Positions 18,667 through 28,284 of a stretch of 64,000 bases of DNA are shown here, in pieces. The translations under genes were made by a program, and so were the position numbers. Source of the DNA: Crossaster papposus (Eukaryota > Echinodermata > Asteroidea > Velatida > Solasteridae); contig JBAIAA010000008.1 of assembly GCA_037893245.1 (NCBI GenBank), forward strand, positions 3,730,001 to 3,794,000, given 5' to 3'. Position 1 is the stretch's first letter. Each line of letters opens with the position of its first letter. The notes under the pieces are model-generated. The model saw only the letters and a list, made by a program, of their open reading frames with translations, ran no database searches and was not told the origin of the DNA.

Positions 18667-19187
18667 AAACGGTACAAACAATGTGTTTTTAACGGGCTGC
18701 CTTCGGGAAGTGCCGGGTGCTCAAAAGTCTCAGCATCCCGTTCCATACCCAGCCTTTCCATAACCGCAATAGAGCGCTGATTCGACAATGCTGTGAATGA
18801 AACAATCTCTGCAAACTCTAATGCGACAAACCCTGCATTAAGGACGATTCTTGCTGCTTCTGTTGCATACCCTTTGCCCCAAAATTCGCGTGCCAACCGC
18901 CAACCAATCTCTATACAGGGAGAGCAGGGCAGTGATGCGTCGGGTCTGTTCAAGCCCACAAAACCAATAAACTTTTGGGTGATTTTTTCCTCTACCGCCC
19001 AGAGCCCCCACCCTTGCGCTTTAATGATCACGTGACATTTATTGGCCATGGCATGACTTTCTTCCCGGCTACGGGTTGCCGAAAAATAGCGCATGACTTC
19101 AGAATCCGCATTGAGTGCTGCAAAGGGTGCATAGTCGCTGGTTTGCCATTGCCTAAGTGTCAGTCGTGTTGTCTGGTGTCGATCCAT
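18627..19187 (-). CDS. GNAT acetyltransferase (RimJ/RimL type), C-terminus altered by ISa
   Basis: A cytoplasmic acetyl-CoA-dependent N-acetyltransferase; substrate not predictable. Start placed at the ATG giving MDRHQTTRLTLRQW. The beginning RLTLRQWQTSDYAPFAALNADSEVMRYF is typical of RimJ/RimL-type GNATs. The acetyl-CoA site is WRLAREFWGKGYATEAARIVL (R-x-x-G-x-G/A), followed by FTALSNQRSIAVMERLGM. The last about 12 codons (RTYALTDIPKNC) are read from the ISa copy E end; before insertion the frame ran on towards the CitMHS terminator. The conserved fold is complete, so activity may survive. Confidence 0.85.
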   Translation of the reverse strand: MDRHQTTRLTLRQWQTSDYAPFAALNADSEVMRYFSATRSREESHAMANKCHVIIKAQGWGLWAVEEKITQKFIGFVGLNRPDASLPCSPCIEIGWRLAREFWGKGYATEAARIVLNAGFVALEFAEIVSFTALSNQRSIAVMERLGMERDAETFEHPALPEGSPLKTHCLYRFRTYALTDIPKNC

Positions 19188-19319
19188 ATACCCATCGCCT
19201 TTCAAGAGGCTACTTTGTTGTCTGCCTGCCCTCGGCAACGGCTTCATGCGTTGTTCTGCATCCTTGTAGTCGTCACCGCTGTCACCCACTACTTGTAGGC
19301 TCTTGGGGCTTCGCTCAGT

Positions 19320-19488
19320 TTAGGAATAAGTGTTGCCATCATAACCGATTTCAAGAAAGTCCTTATGCAGGCGTTTTTCAAGCTGAGCTGGGTCACTTCT
19401 TGTTTCATATTTATACAGGGCTTGTTCAAGCACTTTCAGTTTTTCAAGGGTAACTCCCCTTGGGGACACGTTAGTAAAACACTCCATG
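19320..19488 (-). pseudogene. Fragment resembling a DUF4440/NTF2-like protein
   Basis: On the minus strand an ATG at 19488 starts MECFTNVSPRGVTLEK. A run of six A (19440-19445 on the plus strand as T) breaks the frame, and the next frame continues LKVLEQALYKYETRSDP then AQLEKRLHKDFLEIGYDG up to a stop at 19320. The second part resembles the opening helices of DUF4440/NTF2-like proteins (ALE.AL...ETR.D....E..L..DF.E.G). Only about 55 codons remain. An ISa stub and ISb copy 4 lie just upstream of it. Confidence 0.5.
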
Positions 19489-19502
19489 ACTTTGTTCCTT
19501 TT

Positions 19503-19519
19503 TAGAACTTACGCATTGA
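19503..19519. mobile_element. 17-bp ISa end stub
   Basis: TAGAACTTACGCATTGA matches the outer 17 bases of ISa and is cut by ISb copy 4 at 19520. It records a former ISa insertion of which only the tip survives. Confidence 0.85.
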
Positions 19520-20621
19520 GGCGTTGTTGCATAAATAAAGCTCAGCCTGATCGAGCCTGTATCCAGGCCTTTTTCAGCTAGCTTTAACTGATATCGGCAT
19601 CCCTAAACCGGTCATCCTGTTCAACACGCGAACGGAAACCTCTGCCTCCGTTTTTTGCTGAGGTAGTTCACGTGCTTTCATCTTTGAGCCGATAATGGTT
19701 TTATAGCGAAGCATAGCCAATTCAACCAAGGCTCTCAGGCCGTATCCGGTTAGCCCTTGCCACGCCATGCGACCTCGCTCTTTTATGAGGGCTACTGCCT
19801 CGTTTCGTGTATTGTGCTGACTACTGTCAGGCACAGCATTTTTAGGTGGTGGAATCACGATTTTAGCAGCAGCTTGCTTCTGTTTAATTTGCTGATAAAC
19901 CTTGTCGCTATCATAGGCTCCATCGGCCATGAAAACCTCAAATCCATCAACTTGATCCAGCAGATTAGGCAAAACTGAAGTATCACCTATCTCTTTTCCG
20001 GTAAGGTCACTTGCAACGACATGATGATTTTTATCGATGGCTAAATGCAGTTTTCGCCAAGTACGTTTAGGCTTCGTACCGTGTTTTTCCTGATTCCATT
20101 CATCCTTGCCATAAACCTTCAATCCTGTGCTATCTACCAGAAAGTGAGAACCAGGCTCACAGGTCTCGATGAGCTTTTGCAATGATAAATTGATGCTTCG
20201 CTTACTGAGAGTGCTGTAATCAGGGACTTTAAGCTGTAACCCCATGAGCTTAACCAGAGATCTAGCAAAACCTTCAGTCTGCCTTAGCGGTAAGCTAAAA
20301 ACCTGCCTGAGCATAAGGCAGGTCTCAATCGCCAGATCCGAGTATTGTGTCGGCGCACCTCGTTTTTGGATGGGCGCTGGCGTCCAGATAGTGATAGCTT
20401 CCTCCGTAAACCAGACGGTAATATCACCTCTTTTTCGCAGTGCGTTATTATAATCAGACCAATTCGTCACTTTATAAGTCGATTTTTTGATCTTATGGCG
20501 ACGAGCTTCGTTGTGTTTGTAAGGCATAGCGAGATGATGTCTGAAAAAAAAGGACATTAGGATACGAACCTTAGCCACTTATCGTCAATCAGGGCTATCC
20601 GGTGATTTATTCAACAACGCC
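19520..20621 (-). mobile_element. ISb copy 4, complete
   Basis: A 1102-bp element; flanks acgcattga (from the ISa stub) and tgttgacag do not match. It lies immediately upstream of rpoN and replaces the neighbours (usually lptA-lptB) expected there. Confidence 0.93.
19574..20578 (-). CDS. ISb transposase (IS5 family)
   Basis: An intact 334-codon frame. Private changes are MSFFFRHH, TEEAITIW and LIETCEPGS. DDE motifs and the Y-(2)-R-(3)-E-(6)-K signature are unchanged. Confidence 0.93.
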   Translation of the reverse strand: MAKVRILMSFFFRHHLAMPYKHNEARRHKIKKSTYKVTNWSDYNNALRKRGDITVWFTEEAITIWTPAPIQKRGAPTQYSDLAIETCLMLRQVFSLPLRQTEGFARSLVKLMGLQLKVPDYSTLSKRSINLSLQKLIETCEPGSHFLVDSTGLKVYGKDEWNQEKHGTKPKRTWRKLHLAIDKNHHVVASDLTGKEIGDTSVLPNLLDQVDGFEVFMADGAYDSDKVYQQIKQKQAAAKIVIPPPKNAVPDSSQHNTRNEAVALIKERGRMAWQGLTGYGLRALVELAMLRYKTIIGSKMKARELPQQKTEAEVSVRVLNRMTGLGMPISVKAS

Positions 20622-20791
20622 TGTTGACAGCTGTTTCAGGATTTTGAAAATCGCAGAAATCAGTTGCTTTTACCCGTGGCAGCGATAGGATGATAGTCGC
20701 ACCTGCAGGGAGATTAGCGTTCACTTTTATAGTGTATGTAACCGCTCTCTTTGTAATCAGTTAACACCCATGACAGGTAAACGGTTGCCCT

Positions 20792-22249
20792 ATGAAGCCA
20801 TCCTTACAGCTCAAAATGGGCCAGCAGCTGACCATGACACCTCAGCTGCAACAGGCTATCCGTTTGTTGCAATTATCCTCTATAGAATTACAACAGGAAA
20901 TTCAGGAAGCGCTTGATTCCAACCCCATGCTGGAAACGGAGGAAGTGCGCGCTGAACCGGCTGACGTTGTTCAGCAAAGCGGTGAGCAACCACCAGACTT
21001 TAATGAAGCACCCCCTCAGGAACCGGTAAAAGAAGAAGCCGAGTGGGCCGAGGCTATCCCCTCTGAACTGCCTCTGGACTCGAAGTGGGATGATGTTTAC
21101 TCAAACCTTTCTGCACCGTCTGATGATGACATGGATCCCCATGCTCGTTCGGGTACCGTCGACTCCCTTCAGGATCATCTGGAATGGCAGTTCAACCTGT
21201 CTCCCATGAATAACCGTGACCGATTAATTGGCCTGACGCTGATTGAAGCGATAAAACCCGACGGTTATCTGTCCTGTAGCCTTGAGGATATTCGGCAGTC
21301 CTTATCAGAAGACCTCGATGAACTGGAGCTTGATGAAGTGCTGGTATTGCAGCATAGGATTCAACAGTTCGATCCATTGGGGTGCGCGAGTTTTGACGTG
21401 AAAGAATGCCTCAAGGTGCAATTATCTCAGCAGGATATCCCGAAACCACTGGCAGACATTACCTATCAGTTGATTGACCAACATCTCGATGCCTTGGGGA
21501 GCCATGATTACGCTACCATTATGCGTAAAATGCGACTCACAGAAGACCGGCTAAGTGAGTCGCTCCAGTTAATTCAAGGGCTCAATCCTCGCCCGGGGGA
21601 AATCATTGAATTCACAGCACCAGAGTACGTGATACCGGATATTGTGGTCAAAAAAATGAAGGGTGTGTGGACTGCCGACCTGAATGCCGAAGCATTGCCC
21701 AAATTGCGCATTAACGCGGGTTATGCCGGCATGGTAAAAAGGGCCAACAGTTCTAGAGACAACACCTTTATGAAAAACCACCTGCAGGAAGCGCGGTGGT
21801 TTTTAAAGAACCTGCAAAACCGCCACGAAACACTGCTGAAAGTGGCGCGCAAAATTATTGAACACCAACAGGCTTTCTTCACAGAAGGCGAAGCAGCCAT
21901 GAAACCGCTGGTACTGGCTGATATTGCCGATGCCGTGAGCATGCATGAATCCACGATATCCAGAGTCACTACTCAAAAATACATGCATACCCCAAGAGGA
22001 CTGTTTGAGCTGAAGTATTTTTTCTCCAGCCATGTCAGCACAGCAGAAGGGGGGGAGTGTTCATCCACCGCCATTCGGGCATTAATTCGCAAGATGGTTT
22101 CAGAAGAAAGCACCCGCAAACCTCTGAGTGATAACAAAATATCGTCTCTTCTCAATGAACAGGGGATTAAGGTTGCCAGACGGACAATTGCCAAGTATCG
22201 TGAATCACTGCACATTCCGCCATCAAATGAGCGGAAACGCCTTGTGTGA
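20792..22249 (+). CDS. rpoN: RNA polymerase sigma-54 factor
   Basis: 485 residues, normal length. Region I is the Gln/Leu-rich MKPSLQLKMGQQLTMTPQLQQAIRLLQLSSIELQQEI, which contacts enhancer-binding proteins. An acidic region II follows (about 50-115). The core-binding domain comes next, then a helix-turn-helix (about 365-385, SMHESTISRVTTQKYMHTP). The RpoN box ARRTIAKYRE at residues 462-471 recognises the -24 element. It heads the usual rpoN-hpf-ptsN-rapZ-npr cluster on the same strand, linking sigma-54 with the nitrogen PTS. The 170 bases between ISb and the start contain TTGACA at 20624-20629, but no convincing -10 at the right distance. Confidence 0.97.
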   Translation: MKPSLQLKMGQQLTMTPQLQQAIRLLQLSSIELQQEIQEALDSNPMLETEEVRAEPADVVQQSGEQPPDFNEAPPQEPVKEEAEWAEAIPSELPLDSKWDDVYSNLSAPSDDDMDPHARSGTVDSLQDHLEWQFNLSPMNNRDRLIGLTLIEAIKPDGYLSCSLEDIRQSLSEDLDELELDEVLVLQHRIQQFDPLGCASFDVKECLKVQLSQQDIPKPLADITYQLIDQHLDALGSHDYATIMRKMRLTEDRLSESLQLIQGLNPRPGEIIEFTAPEYVIPDIVVKKMKGVWTADLNAEALPKLRINAGYAGMVKRANSSRDNTFMKNHLQEARWFLKNLQNRHETLLKVARKIIEHQQAFFTEGEAAMKPLVLADIADAVSMHESTISRVTTQKYMHTPRGLFELKYFFSSHVSTAEGGECSSTAIRALIRKMVSEESTRKPLSDNKISSLLNEQGIKVARRTIAKYRESLHIPPSNERKRLV

Positions 22250-22371
22250 TTTTTTGTGATAAATCGTCGCAATAACTAGCAAGGTGCTGCCTTAGTGATA
22301 GAATGTATTGTACCGTTCCGAAAGACCCTGGGGAACGGCGACTTAGAGTAATGGGGTCAGGAGAGCACTAC

Positions 22372-22683
22372 ATGCAAGTCAACATCAGTGGACATCATGT
22401 CGAGGTAACAGAGGCTCTGCACGATTATGTCATCAAAAAACTGGAGCGCCTCGATGCACACTTTGACAGTATCACCAATGTACAGGTGACACTCAGCGTA
22501 GCAAAGCTCGCCCACAAGGCAGAAGCCACCCTTCATACGCGTGGGGCCGATATTAATGCAACGGCTGAGTCTGAAGACATGTATGCTGCTATTGATCAAC
22601 TGTCGGACAAGCTCGACCGGCAACTGGTCAAACATAAAGAAAAAACGCTGGACCGAATGCAGGGTGCTGGCAATCGATTTTGA
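22372..22683 (+). CDS. hpf: Ribosome hibernation promoting factor, short form
   Basis: 103 residues (MQVNISGHHVEVTEALHDYVIKKL...). Binds the 30S decoding region and promotes 100S ribosome dimers or silences 70S ribosomes in stationary phase. Short HPF lacks the C-terminal dimerisation domain, as here. The start is chosen at the ATG preceded by AGGAG (about 22358-22362); the frame is open further upstream, but that part is not conserved. Second gene of the rpoN cluster. Confidence 0.95.
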   Translation: MQVNISGHHVEVTEALHDYVIKKLERLDAHFDSITNVQVTLSVAKLAHKAEATLHTRGADINATAESEDMYAAIDQLSDKLDRQLVKHKEKTLDRMQGAGNRF

Positions 22684-22699
22684 GTAACCAATCACCCGT

Positions 22700-23152
22700 A
22701 TGATCATTGAAAACATACTCACACCCGAGCGCATTCGTTGTAGTGTGCACGGGGCTAGCAAAAAGAAAATTCTTGAAGTGGTTGCGGACCTGATCAGTGA
22801 TGAGGTTCCTGCCATAAATGCTAAAGACCTATTTTCCTCTCTGGTATCTCGCGAACGTCTCGGCACAACAGGGCTGGGTGATGGTATAGCAATTCCCCAT
22901 TGCAGAAATAAAGCCTGCACAGAGCCTACTGGCCTGCTGATCAAACTGGATGAACCTGTCGATTTTGAGTCGGTAGACCATAAGCCGGTCGATCTGGTCT
23001 TTGCCTTGATTGTGCCTGAGGAAGAGACGCAAGAGCATCTTGAAATACTCAAAGCTCTGGCAACACGGTTTCAGTCCGACGGGCTGCTGAGTAAAATGCG
23101 CGAGGCCGACAACCCGGCAGCACTCTACCATTGTATAACGTCAGAACCTTAA
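22700..23152 (+). CDS. ptsN: Nitrogen PTS enzyme IIA
   Basis: 150 residues. The phosphate acceptor is His67 in the motif GDGIAIPHCRN. EIIA-Ntr receives phosphate from NPr and regulates potassium uptake, nitrogen metabolism and related processes; it is not a sugar transporter. 16 bases after hpf, upstream of rapZ and npr, so the NPr/EIIA pair is encoded in one operon. Confidence 0.96.
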   Translation: MIIENILTPERIRCSVHGASKKKILEVVADLISDEVPAINAKDLFSSLVSRERLGTTGLGDGIAIPHCRNKACTEPTGLLIKLDEPVDFESVDHKPVDLVFALIVPEEETQEHLEILKALATRFQSDGLLSKMREADNPAALYHCITSEP

Positions 23153-23194
23153 TCGACATTTGATAGCAATATTCATTGGGCAGGAACTCCTATT

Positions 23195-24061
23195 ATGAAA
23201 CTGGTGATCATCAGTGGTCGGTCGGGATCGGGCAAAAGCTCGGCCTTGCACGCACTCGAGGATGAGGGTTACTACTGCGTTGACAATATTCCTGTCAGCA
23301 TATTGGATCAACTGCCTGCCACACTGAAAAGCACGCACAGCACGGCTCCCGCCATGGCCGTTAGCATTGATGTACGTAATGTTCCCGGTGCAATGGAGGA
23401 CTTCCCCGAAGTACTCACTCAACTGCGAAAACAAGGCATCGACTGCAAAGTCATTTTTCTGGATGCCGACACCAATAGCCTTCTCATGCGTTACAGTGCC
23501 ACACGCCGCAAACACCCGCTGACCAACGAACACTGCTCTCTGGCAGAAGCGATCGATTACGAAAAGCGTTTACTGGGGCCTGTGCAATCTCAGGCAGACC
23601 TGCGTATTGATACATCGCCACTCTCTGTTCATCAAATCCGGGAACGCGTTAGGAAAGAATGCGCCGGCAATACGAATAATGCCCGAAAAATCAGCCTGCT
23701 GTTTCAGTCCTTTGGTTTTAAGCACGGCATCCCTATCGATGCTGATTTTGTTTTTGATGTTCGCTGCCTGCCCAACCCTTTCTGGGTGGAATCCCTGCGA
23801 GGGCACACCGGACTCGAAAAGCCCGTTCATGATTTTTTAGCCTCCGAGCCGGATGTCACCTGCATGCTGGATGACATTACCCGGTTCGTCAGCACCTGGC
23901 TCCCTCGGTTTGAATCCGGTCAAAGAACCTATATGACGATTGCCATTGGCTGCACAGGTGGACAGCACCGCTCTGTTTACCTGACAAAAATGCTGGGTAA
24001 GCGCTTTCCTGACTTGCCTAATACCATTCAGGTGCGACACCGAGAGCTCGTCAACTCATGA
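23195..24061 (+). CDS. rapZ: RNase adapter protein RapZ
   Basis: 288 residues. The N-terminal kinase-like domain has Walker A GRSGSGKS at residues 8-15. The C-terminal domain contains TYMTIAIGCTGGQHRSVYLTKML, the conserved RNA/metabolite-binding region. In enterobacteria RapZ presents the sRNA GlmZ to RNase E and so controls glmS; whether the same sRNA exists here cannot be judged from this window. The last 4 bases overlap npr (ATGA), indicating translational coupling. Confidence 0.96.
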   Translation: MKLVIISGRSGSGKSSALHALEDEGYYCVDNIPVSILDQLPATLKSTHSTAPAMAVSIDVRNVPGAMEDFPEVLTQLRKQGIDCKVIFLDADTNSLLMRYSATRRKHPLTNEHCSLAEAIDYEKRLLGPVQSQADLRIDTSPLSVHQIRERVRKECAGNTNNARKISLLFQSFGFKHGIPIDADFVFDVRCLPNPFWVESLRGHTGLEKPVHDFLASEPDVTCMLDDITRFVSTWLPRFESGQRTYMTIAIGCTGGQHRSVYLTKMLGKRFPDLPNTIQVRHRELVNS

Positions 24062-24327
24062 TTACCCGGCAGACCATGATTGTTAATAAACTCGGCCTCC
24101 ATGCCCGGGCTGCGTCAAAGTTTGTGTCTGTCAGCTCCCGCTACACCAGCAAGGTGAATGTGACCTACAACGGTCAAACCATTGACGGCAAAAGCATCAT
24201 GGGCATTATGATGCTCGCTGCCGGCAAAGGTTCAACACTGGAACTCACCTTTGATGGCGAGGACGAGTCTGCCGCCTGTGACGATCTCTGCCAACTCATT
24301 AGCAATTTCTTTGAGGAAGGTGAGTGA
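24058..24327 (+). CDS. npr: Phosphocarrier protein NPr
   Basis: 89 residues, HPr fold. Phosphorylated His15 in NKLGLHARAASKFV; the second conserved region is TIDGKSIMGIMMLAAGKGS. Carries phosphate from EI-Ntr (PtsP, not in the window) to PtsN. Start overlaps the rapZ stop. Last gene of the rpoN cluster; mgtE follows after 113 bases that include a short palindrome CGATAA-T-TTATCG (24385-24397). Confidence 0.96.
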   Translation: MITRQTMIVNKLGLHARAASKFVSVSSRYTSKVNVTYNGQTIDGKSIMGIMMLAAGKGSTLELTFDGEDESAACDDLCQLISNFFEEGE

Positions 24328-24440
24328 TAGCAGCGAGCTATGTCTCCCATCCACAAGAAAAATCACATATTCGCGCATCATAGCCGATAATTTATCGATA
24401 GTATGAGCTGACTTTTTTTATCGGGCGTGGGCAATTTATC

Positions 24441-25799
24441 ATGGCGCAGCAACTGCAACTCAGCATCGGCGAGAAGGAGCTTCAAAAGCTTAACGATGCC
24501 CTTGAAAACGGGGTGTCTCTGGAGCTTCGCGTGATGCTTAACAGCCTGCCCCCTGCCGATACCGCCCATTTACTTGAATCGTCCCCTCCCAAGCTTAGAA
24601 GCCTGCTCTGGCGTTTAATTGATCTTGAACAGGAGGGCGACGTTCTTCAAGAGCTTAGCGATGAAGTCCGTCAATTCTTTCTGGATCAGATGAATATTGC
24701 CGAGCTGCGTGCTATTACCGAAGGGCAGGACGTCGATGACATTGCCGATCTGTTGCAGCAATTACCTGGCACGATCACCCGAAAAGTCCTGGACTCCATG
24801 AATGGGCAGGACCGGCAACGTGTTGAAACGGTATTGTCCTACCCGGAAGATTCAGCCGGTGGCTTGATGAACACGGACACCATCACTGTTCGCCCAAGCA
24901 ATACCGTCGATGTTGTATTGCGCTATCTTCGCCGGCATGAAGACATTCCTGAAATGACAGACAGCCTGCTGGTTGTTAACCGGCGCGATGAATACATTGG
25001 TCGCCTGCCTCTTACCCTGCTGTTAACGACAGAACCCTCGGCCACCGTCCGGGAGGTCATGCTCACGGATATAGAACCCATTGATGCTGATATGCCGGCC
25101 AATCAGGTGGCACAACTCTTTGAACGGCTGGATCTCGTCTCAGCCCCTGTCATTGCCGATAACCAGCAGCTGCTGGGGCGTATTACCATTGATGATGTCG
25201 TGGATATCATCCGCGAGGAGGCTGAGCACTCCATGATGAGTATGGCCGGCCTTGATGATGATGAAGACACCTTTGCCGCGCCCTTTAAAACCGCAAGGCG
25301 ACGTGCGGTTTGGCTGGGCATTAACCTGATTACTGCCTTTATCGCGGCTTCTGTCATCGGACTGTTTCAAGAGACCATTGACAAGGTCGTCGCACTGGCG
25401 GTACTGATGCCCATCGTGGCCGGTATGGGTGGCAATGCCGGCGGTCAGGCGTTAACTCTGGTGATTCGTGGCATGGCGCTGGGCAAAATCAGCGCAACCA
25501 ACTTAAAGTGGCTGTTAAGTCGTGAACTGGCGGCGGGTTTTATGAACGGGGTGTTATGGGCAGCACTGGTGGCCACCGTTGCCTGGATCTGGTTTCAGGA
25601 TCCGGTGATCTCGCTGGTCATCGGCTGTGCCATGGTAATTAACCTGACGGTCGCGGTCATGACCGGTGCCGCACTGCCGGTTGTACTTAAATCCATGAAC
25701 ATAGACCCGGCACTGGCCAGCACGATCATTCTGACTACCGTTTCTGATGTCGTGGGCTTTTTCGCTTTTCTGGGGCTCGCTACCTTATTTTACGGGTAA
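24441..25799 (+). CDS. mgtE: Magnesium transporter MgtE
   Basis: 452 residues. A cytoplasmic N domain of alpha-helical repeats (about 1-130, containing QLPGTITRKVLDSM and YPEDSAGGLMNT), a CBS pair (about 135-255), then the plug helix and five transmembrane segments (about 285-450) with MPIVAGMGGNAGGQALTLVIRGMALG, the conserved pore/Mg-binding region. The CBS/N domains close the channel when cytoplasmic Mg is high. MgtE often follows the rpoN-npr cluster in related bacteria. Intact. Confidence 0.96.
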   Translation: MAQQLQLSIGEKELQKLNDALENGVSLELRVMLNSLPPADTAHLLESSPPKLRSLLWRLIDLEQEGDVLQELSDEVRQFFLDQMNIAELRAITEGQDVDDIADLLQQLPGTITRKVLDSMNGQDRQRVETVLSYPEDSAGGLMNTDTITVRPSNTVDVVLRYLRRHEDIPEMTDSLLVVNRRDEYIGRLPLTLLLTTEPSATVREVMLTDIEPIDADMPANQVAQLFERLDLVSAPVIADNQQLLGRITIDDVVDIIREEAEHSMMSMAGLDDDEDTFAAPFKTARRRAVWLGINLITAFIAASVIGLFQETIDKVVALAVLMPIVAGMGGNAGGQALTLVIRGMALGKISATNLKWLLSRELAAGFMNGVLWAALVATVAWIWFQDPVISLVIGCAMVINLTVAVMTGAALPVVLKSMNIDPALASTIILTTVSDVVGFFAFLGLATLFYG

Positions 25800-25943
25800 A
25801 CCACCCATTTCTCCCCTGTCTCTACCTTAACCCGTTAGTTTCGCTAACAACTGTTTAGCCACACTGACAAAGCACTCAAAAAAACGAACGATTACAGCAA
25901 AAGACACTCAAATAATGTGACTGGTGCATAAAGCCCTTGGCAG

Positions 25944-27045
25944 GGCGTTGTTGAATAAATCACCTGATAGCCCTGATTGACGATAAGTGGCTAAGGTTCG
26001 TATCCTAATGTCCTTTTTTTGCAGACATCCTCTCGCTATGCCTTACAAACACAACGAAGCTCGTCGCCATAAGATCAAAAACTCGACTTATAAAGTGACG
26101 AATTGGTCTGATTATAATAACGCACTGCGCAAAAGAGGTGATATTACCGTCTGGTTTACGGATGAAGCTATCACTATCTGGACGCCAGCGCCCATCCAAA
26201 AACGAGGTGCGCCGACACAATACTCGGATCTGGCGATTGAGACCTGCCTTATGCTCAGGCAGGTTTTTAGCTTACCGCTAAGGCAGACTGAAGGTTTTGC
26301 TAGATCTCTGGTTAAGCTCATGGGGTTACAGCTTAAAGTCCCTGATTACAGCACTCTCAGTAAGCGAAGCATCAATTTATCATTGCAAAAGCTCATCGAT
26401 ACCTGTGAGCCTGGTTCTCACTTTCTGGTAGATAGCACAGGATTGAAGGTTTATGGCAAGGATGAATGGAATCAGGAAAAACACGGTACGAAGCCTAAAC
26501 GTACTTGGCGAAAACTGCATTTAGCCATCGATAAAAATCATCATGTCGTTGCAAGTGACCTTACCGGAAAAGAGATAGGTGATACTTCAGTTTTGCCTAA
26601 TCTGCTGGATCAAGTTGATGGATTTGAGGTTTTCATGGCCGATGGAGCCTATGATAGCGACAAGGTGTATCCGCAAATTAAACAGAAGCAAGCTGCTGCT
26701 AAAATCGTGATTCCACCACCTAAAAATGCTGTGCCTGACAGTAGTCAGCACAATACACGAAACGAGGCAGTAGCCCTCATAAAAGAGCGAGGTCGCATGG
26801 CGTGGCAAGGGCTAACCGGATACGGCCTGAGAGCCTTGGTTGAATTGGCTATGCTTCGCTATAAAACCATTATCGGCTCAAAGATGAAAGCACGTGAACT
26901 ACCTCAGCAAAAAACGGAGGCAGAGGTTTCCGTTCGCGTGTTGAACAGGATGACCGGTTTAGGGATGCCGATATCAGTTAAAGCTAGCTGAAAAAGGCCT
27001 GGATACAGGCTCGATCAGGCTGAGCTTTATTTATGCAACAACGCC
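25944..27045 (+). mobile_element. ISb copy 5, complete
   Basis: A 1102-bp element in plus orientation. Flanks ccttggcag and gtgaacacc do not match. Separates mgtE from the ISe remnant. Confidence 0.93.
25987..26991 (+). CDS. ISb transposase (IS5 family)
   Basis: An intact 334-codon frame from a GTG; the internal MPYKHN start is also possible. Has VYPQIKQK like the interrupted copy 2, whereas copies 1, 3, 4 and 6 have VYQQIKQK, and a private HPLAMPY and KNSTYK. Confidence 0.93.
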   Translation: MAKVRILMSFFCRHPLAMPYKHNEARRHKIKNSTYKVTNWSDYNNALRKRGDITVWFTDEAITIWTPAPIQKRGAPTQYSDLAIETCLMLRQVFSLPLRQTEGFARSLVKLMGLQLKVPDYSTLSKRSINLSLQKLIDTCEPGSHFLVDSTGLKVYGKDEWNQEKHGTKPKRTWRKLHLAIDKNHHVVASDLTGKEIGDTSVLPNLLDQVDGFEVFMADGAYDSDKVYPQIKQKQAAAKIVIPPPKNAVPDSSQHNTRNEAVALIKERGRMAWQGLTGYGLRALVELAMLRYKTIIGSKMKARELPQQKTEAEVSVRVLNRMTGLGMPISVKAS

Positions 27046-28284
27046 GTGAACACCAAACAAACATAACCCTACCAGAGACTGGTATAGAAATGACTCAACA
27101 AGAGAGTGAGTTTATGCAGCTTTTCTGAAGCGCTGGAACCCCAGTATTTCCAGCCAATTGGGATGAGGATTGCCGGTCATCACCTCGGCTGGTGTTTTTC
27201 CTTGCATGTAAGCATGCTTACTCCGGAGAAACACGTGATGATTCAGATAGAACCGGATTAGATTGAGGCTCTCAGAGGTAATTTGTTTACGGGAGTCCAG
27301 ATAGGGCCTGAGTCTGCTGTTGAAATTCTCTACCATTGAGCTGCACCGAGGTGTTTCGGCGATTACCTTCAGCACCTCATCTTCGATGGGCTCGAAGATC
27401 GGCCCCATCCGTGATGCCAATACGTCGGCTTTTTTGTGGTAGCTCGGTGCTTGTATATCGTATCGGGTCACATAGCATATATCCCAGACGTCTTGCGCAG
27501 CAATAGCGTAGCGGGCTGCAATCTGTTGGAACTCTCTATTCAACACATGACTGGCGGCCAATAGGTTGTCCTTTTGGTGAGTCAGGGATATCACAAAGGC
27601 TATGATACGTGGAGAGGTGTCAGCCACTGCAGACAGCTCCTCCAGTACGAAATCAAAGAGCTTTTCTCTATCAACGGGGTTGTGCCCTGGCAGCTGTAAA
27701 ATATCATGCTGGAGCCAGGCATTCAGTGTGGAAACATGACGATAGATAGCCTCTGCCTGTGTCGTATTGCTATTGACCAGGGCGAGCTTCGTTGAAAGAG
27801 TGTGCCCCTTACTTTTTTTCTTTGCTCGTGCCATTTTTGCAAGCAGCTTAATATGGGCCGTTATTGCTGATTCTCTTTTGTTTTTTAGGTACCTGACCAG
27901 TTCCTTCCCTGCTTTGATCAGGTGGAAGTGGTCAAAACGATGCTCAGTGTCTGGCAGTATCTCTTGGAATGCATTGCTTATCCCGAGCGCTTGATCGCTG
28001 ATATTAACCTTGGGATGAAAGCCTTGCTCTGTAAGCTCCAGGAGGTGAATAGCCCAGGTTTCTGCGTCACGGCTATCTGCTCGTGTAAGGCTCGCACAGT
28101 AACGGCTTTCGATATCAACGACTGCTAAATGAGGCTTATTACGGTGATAGATTTCATCAGAGGCGCTCTGTCTGATTGAGCCAAGATCGTAGGAGGCGTT
28201 AATCTCAGACGCTTTATGACAAGCATGGTTGTGGATGTTGAAAATGGTTCCGATACACATATCCGTGTCAAACAGGTCATGTAG
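27046..28284 (-). mobile_element. ISe copy 1, partial
   Basis: Comprises the 3' two thirds of the transposase gene and a 66-base downstream tail. It is sandwiched between ISb copies 5 and 6 in the same orientation, which together form a composite-like ISb-ISe-ISb block (25944-29386). No outer target duplication is visible (ccttggcag left, ctatgtgac right). Confidence 0.7.
27112..28284 (-). pseudogene. ISe transposase, 5' end missing
   Basis: About 390 residues of an unclassified (ISNCY-like) transposase. Reads LHDLFDTDMCIGTIFN at its truncated start, which corresponds to the middle of the protein encoded at 62946 onwards. Motifs: RNKPHLAVVDIESRYCASL (first Asp), HRFDHFHLIKAGKELVRYL, and near the end RCSSMVENFNSRLRPYL followed by GKTPAEVMTGNPHPNWLEILGF. 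The N-terminal third was removed by ISb copy 6 at 28285. The C-terminus looks complete. Confidence 0.8.
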
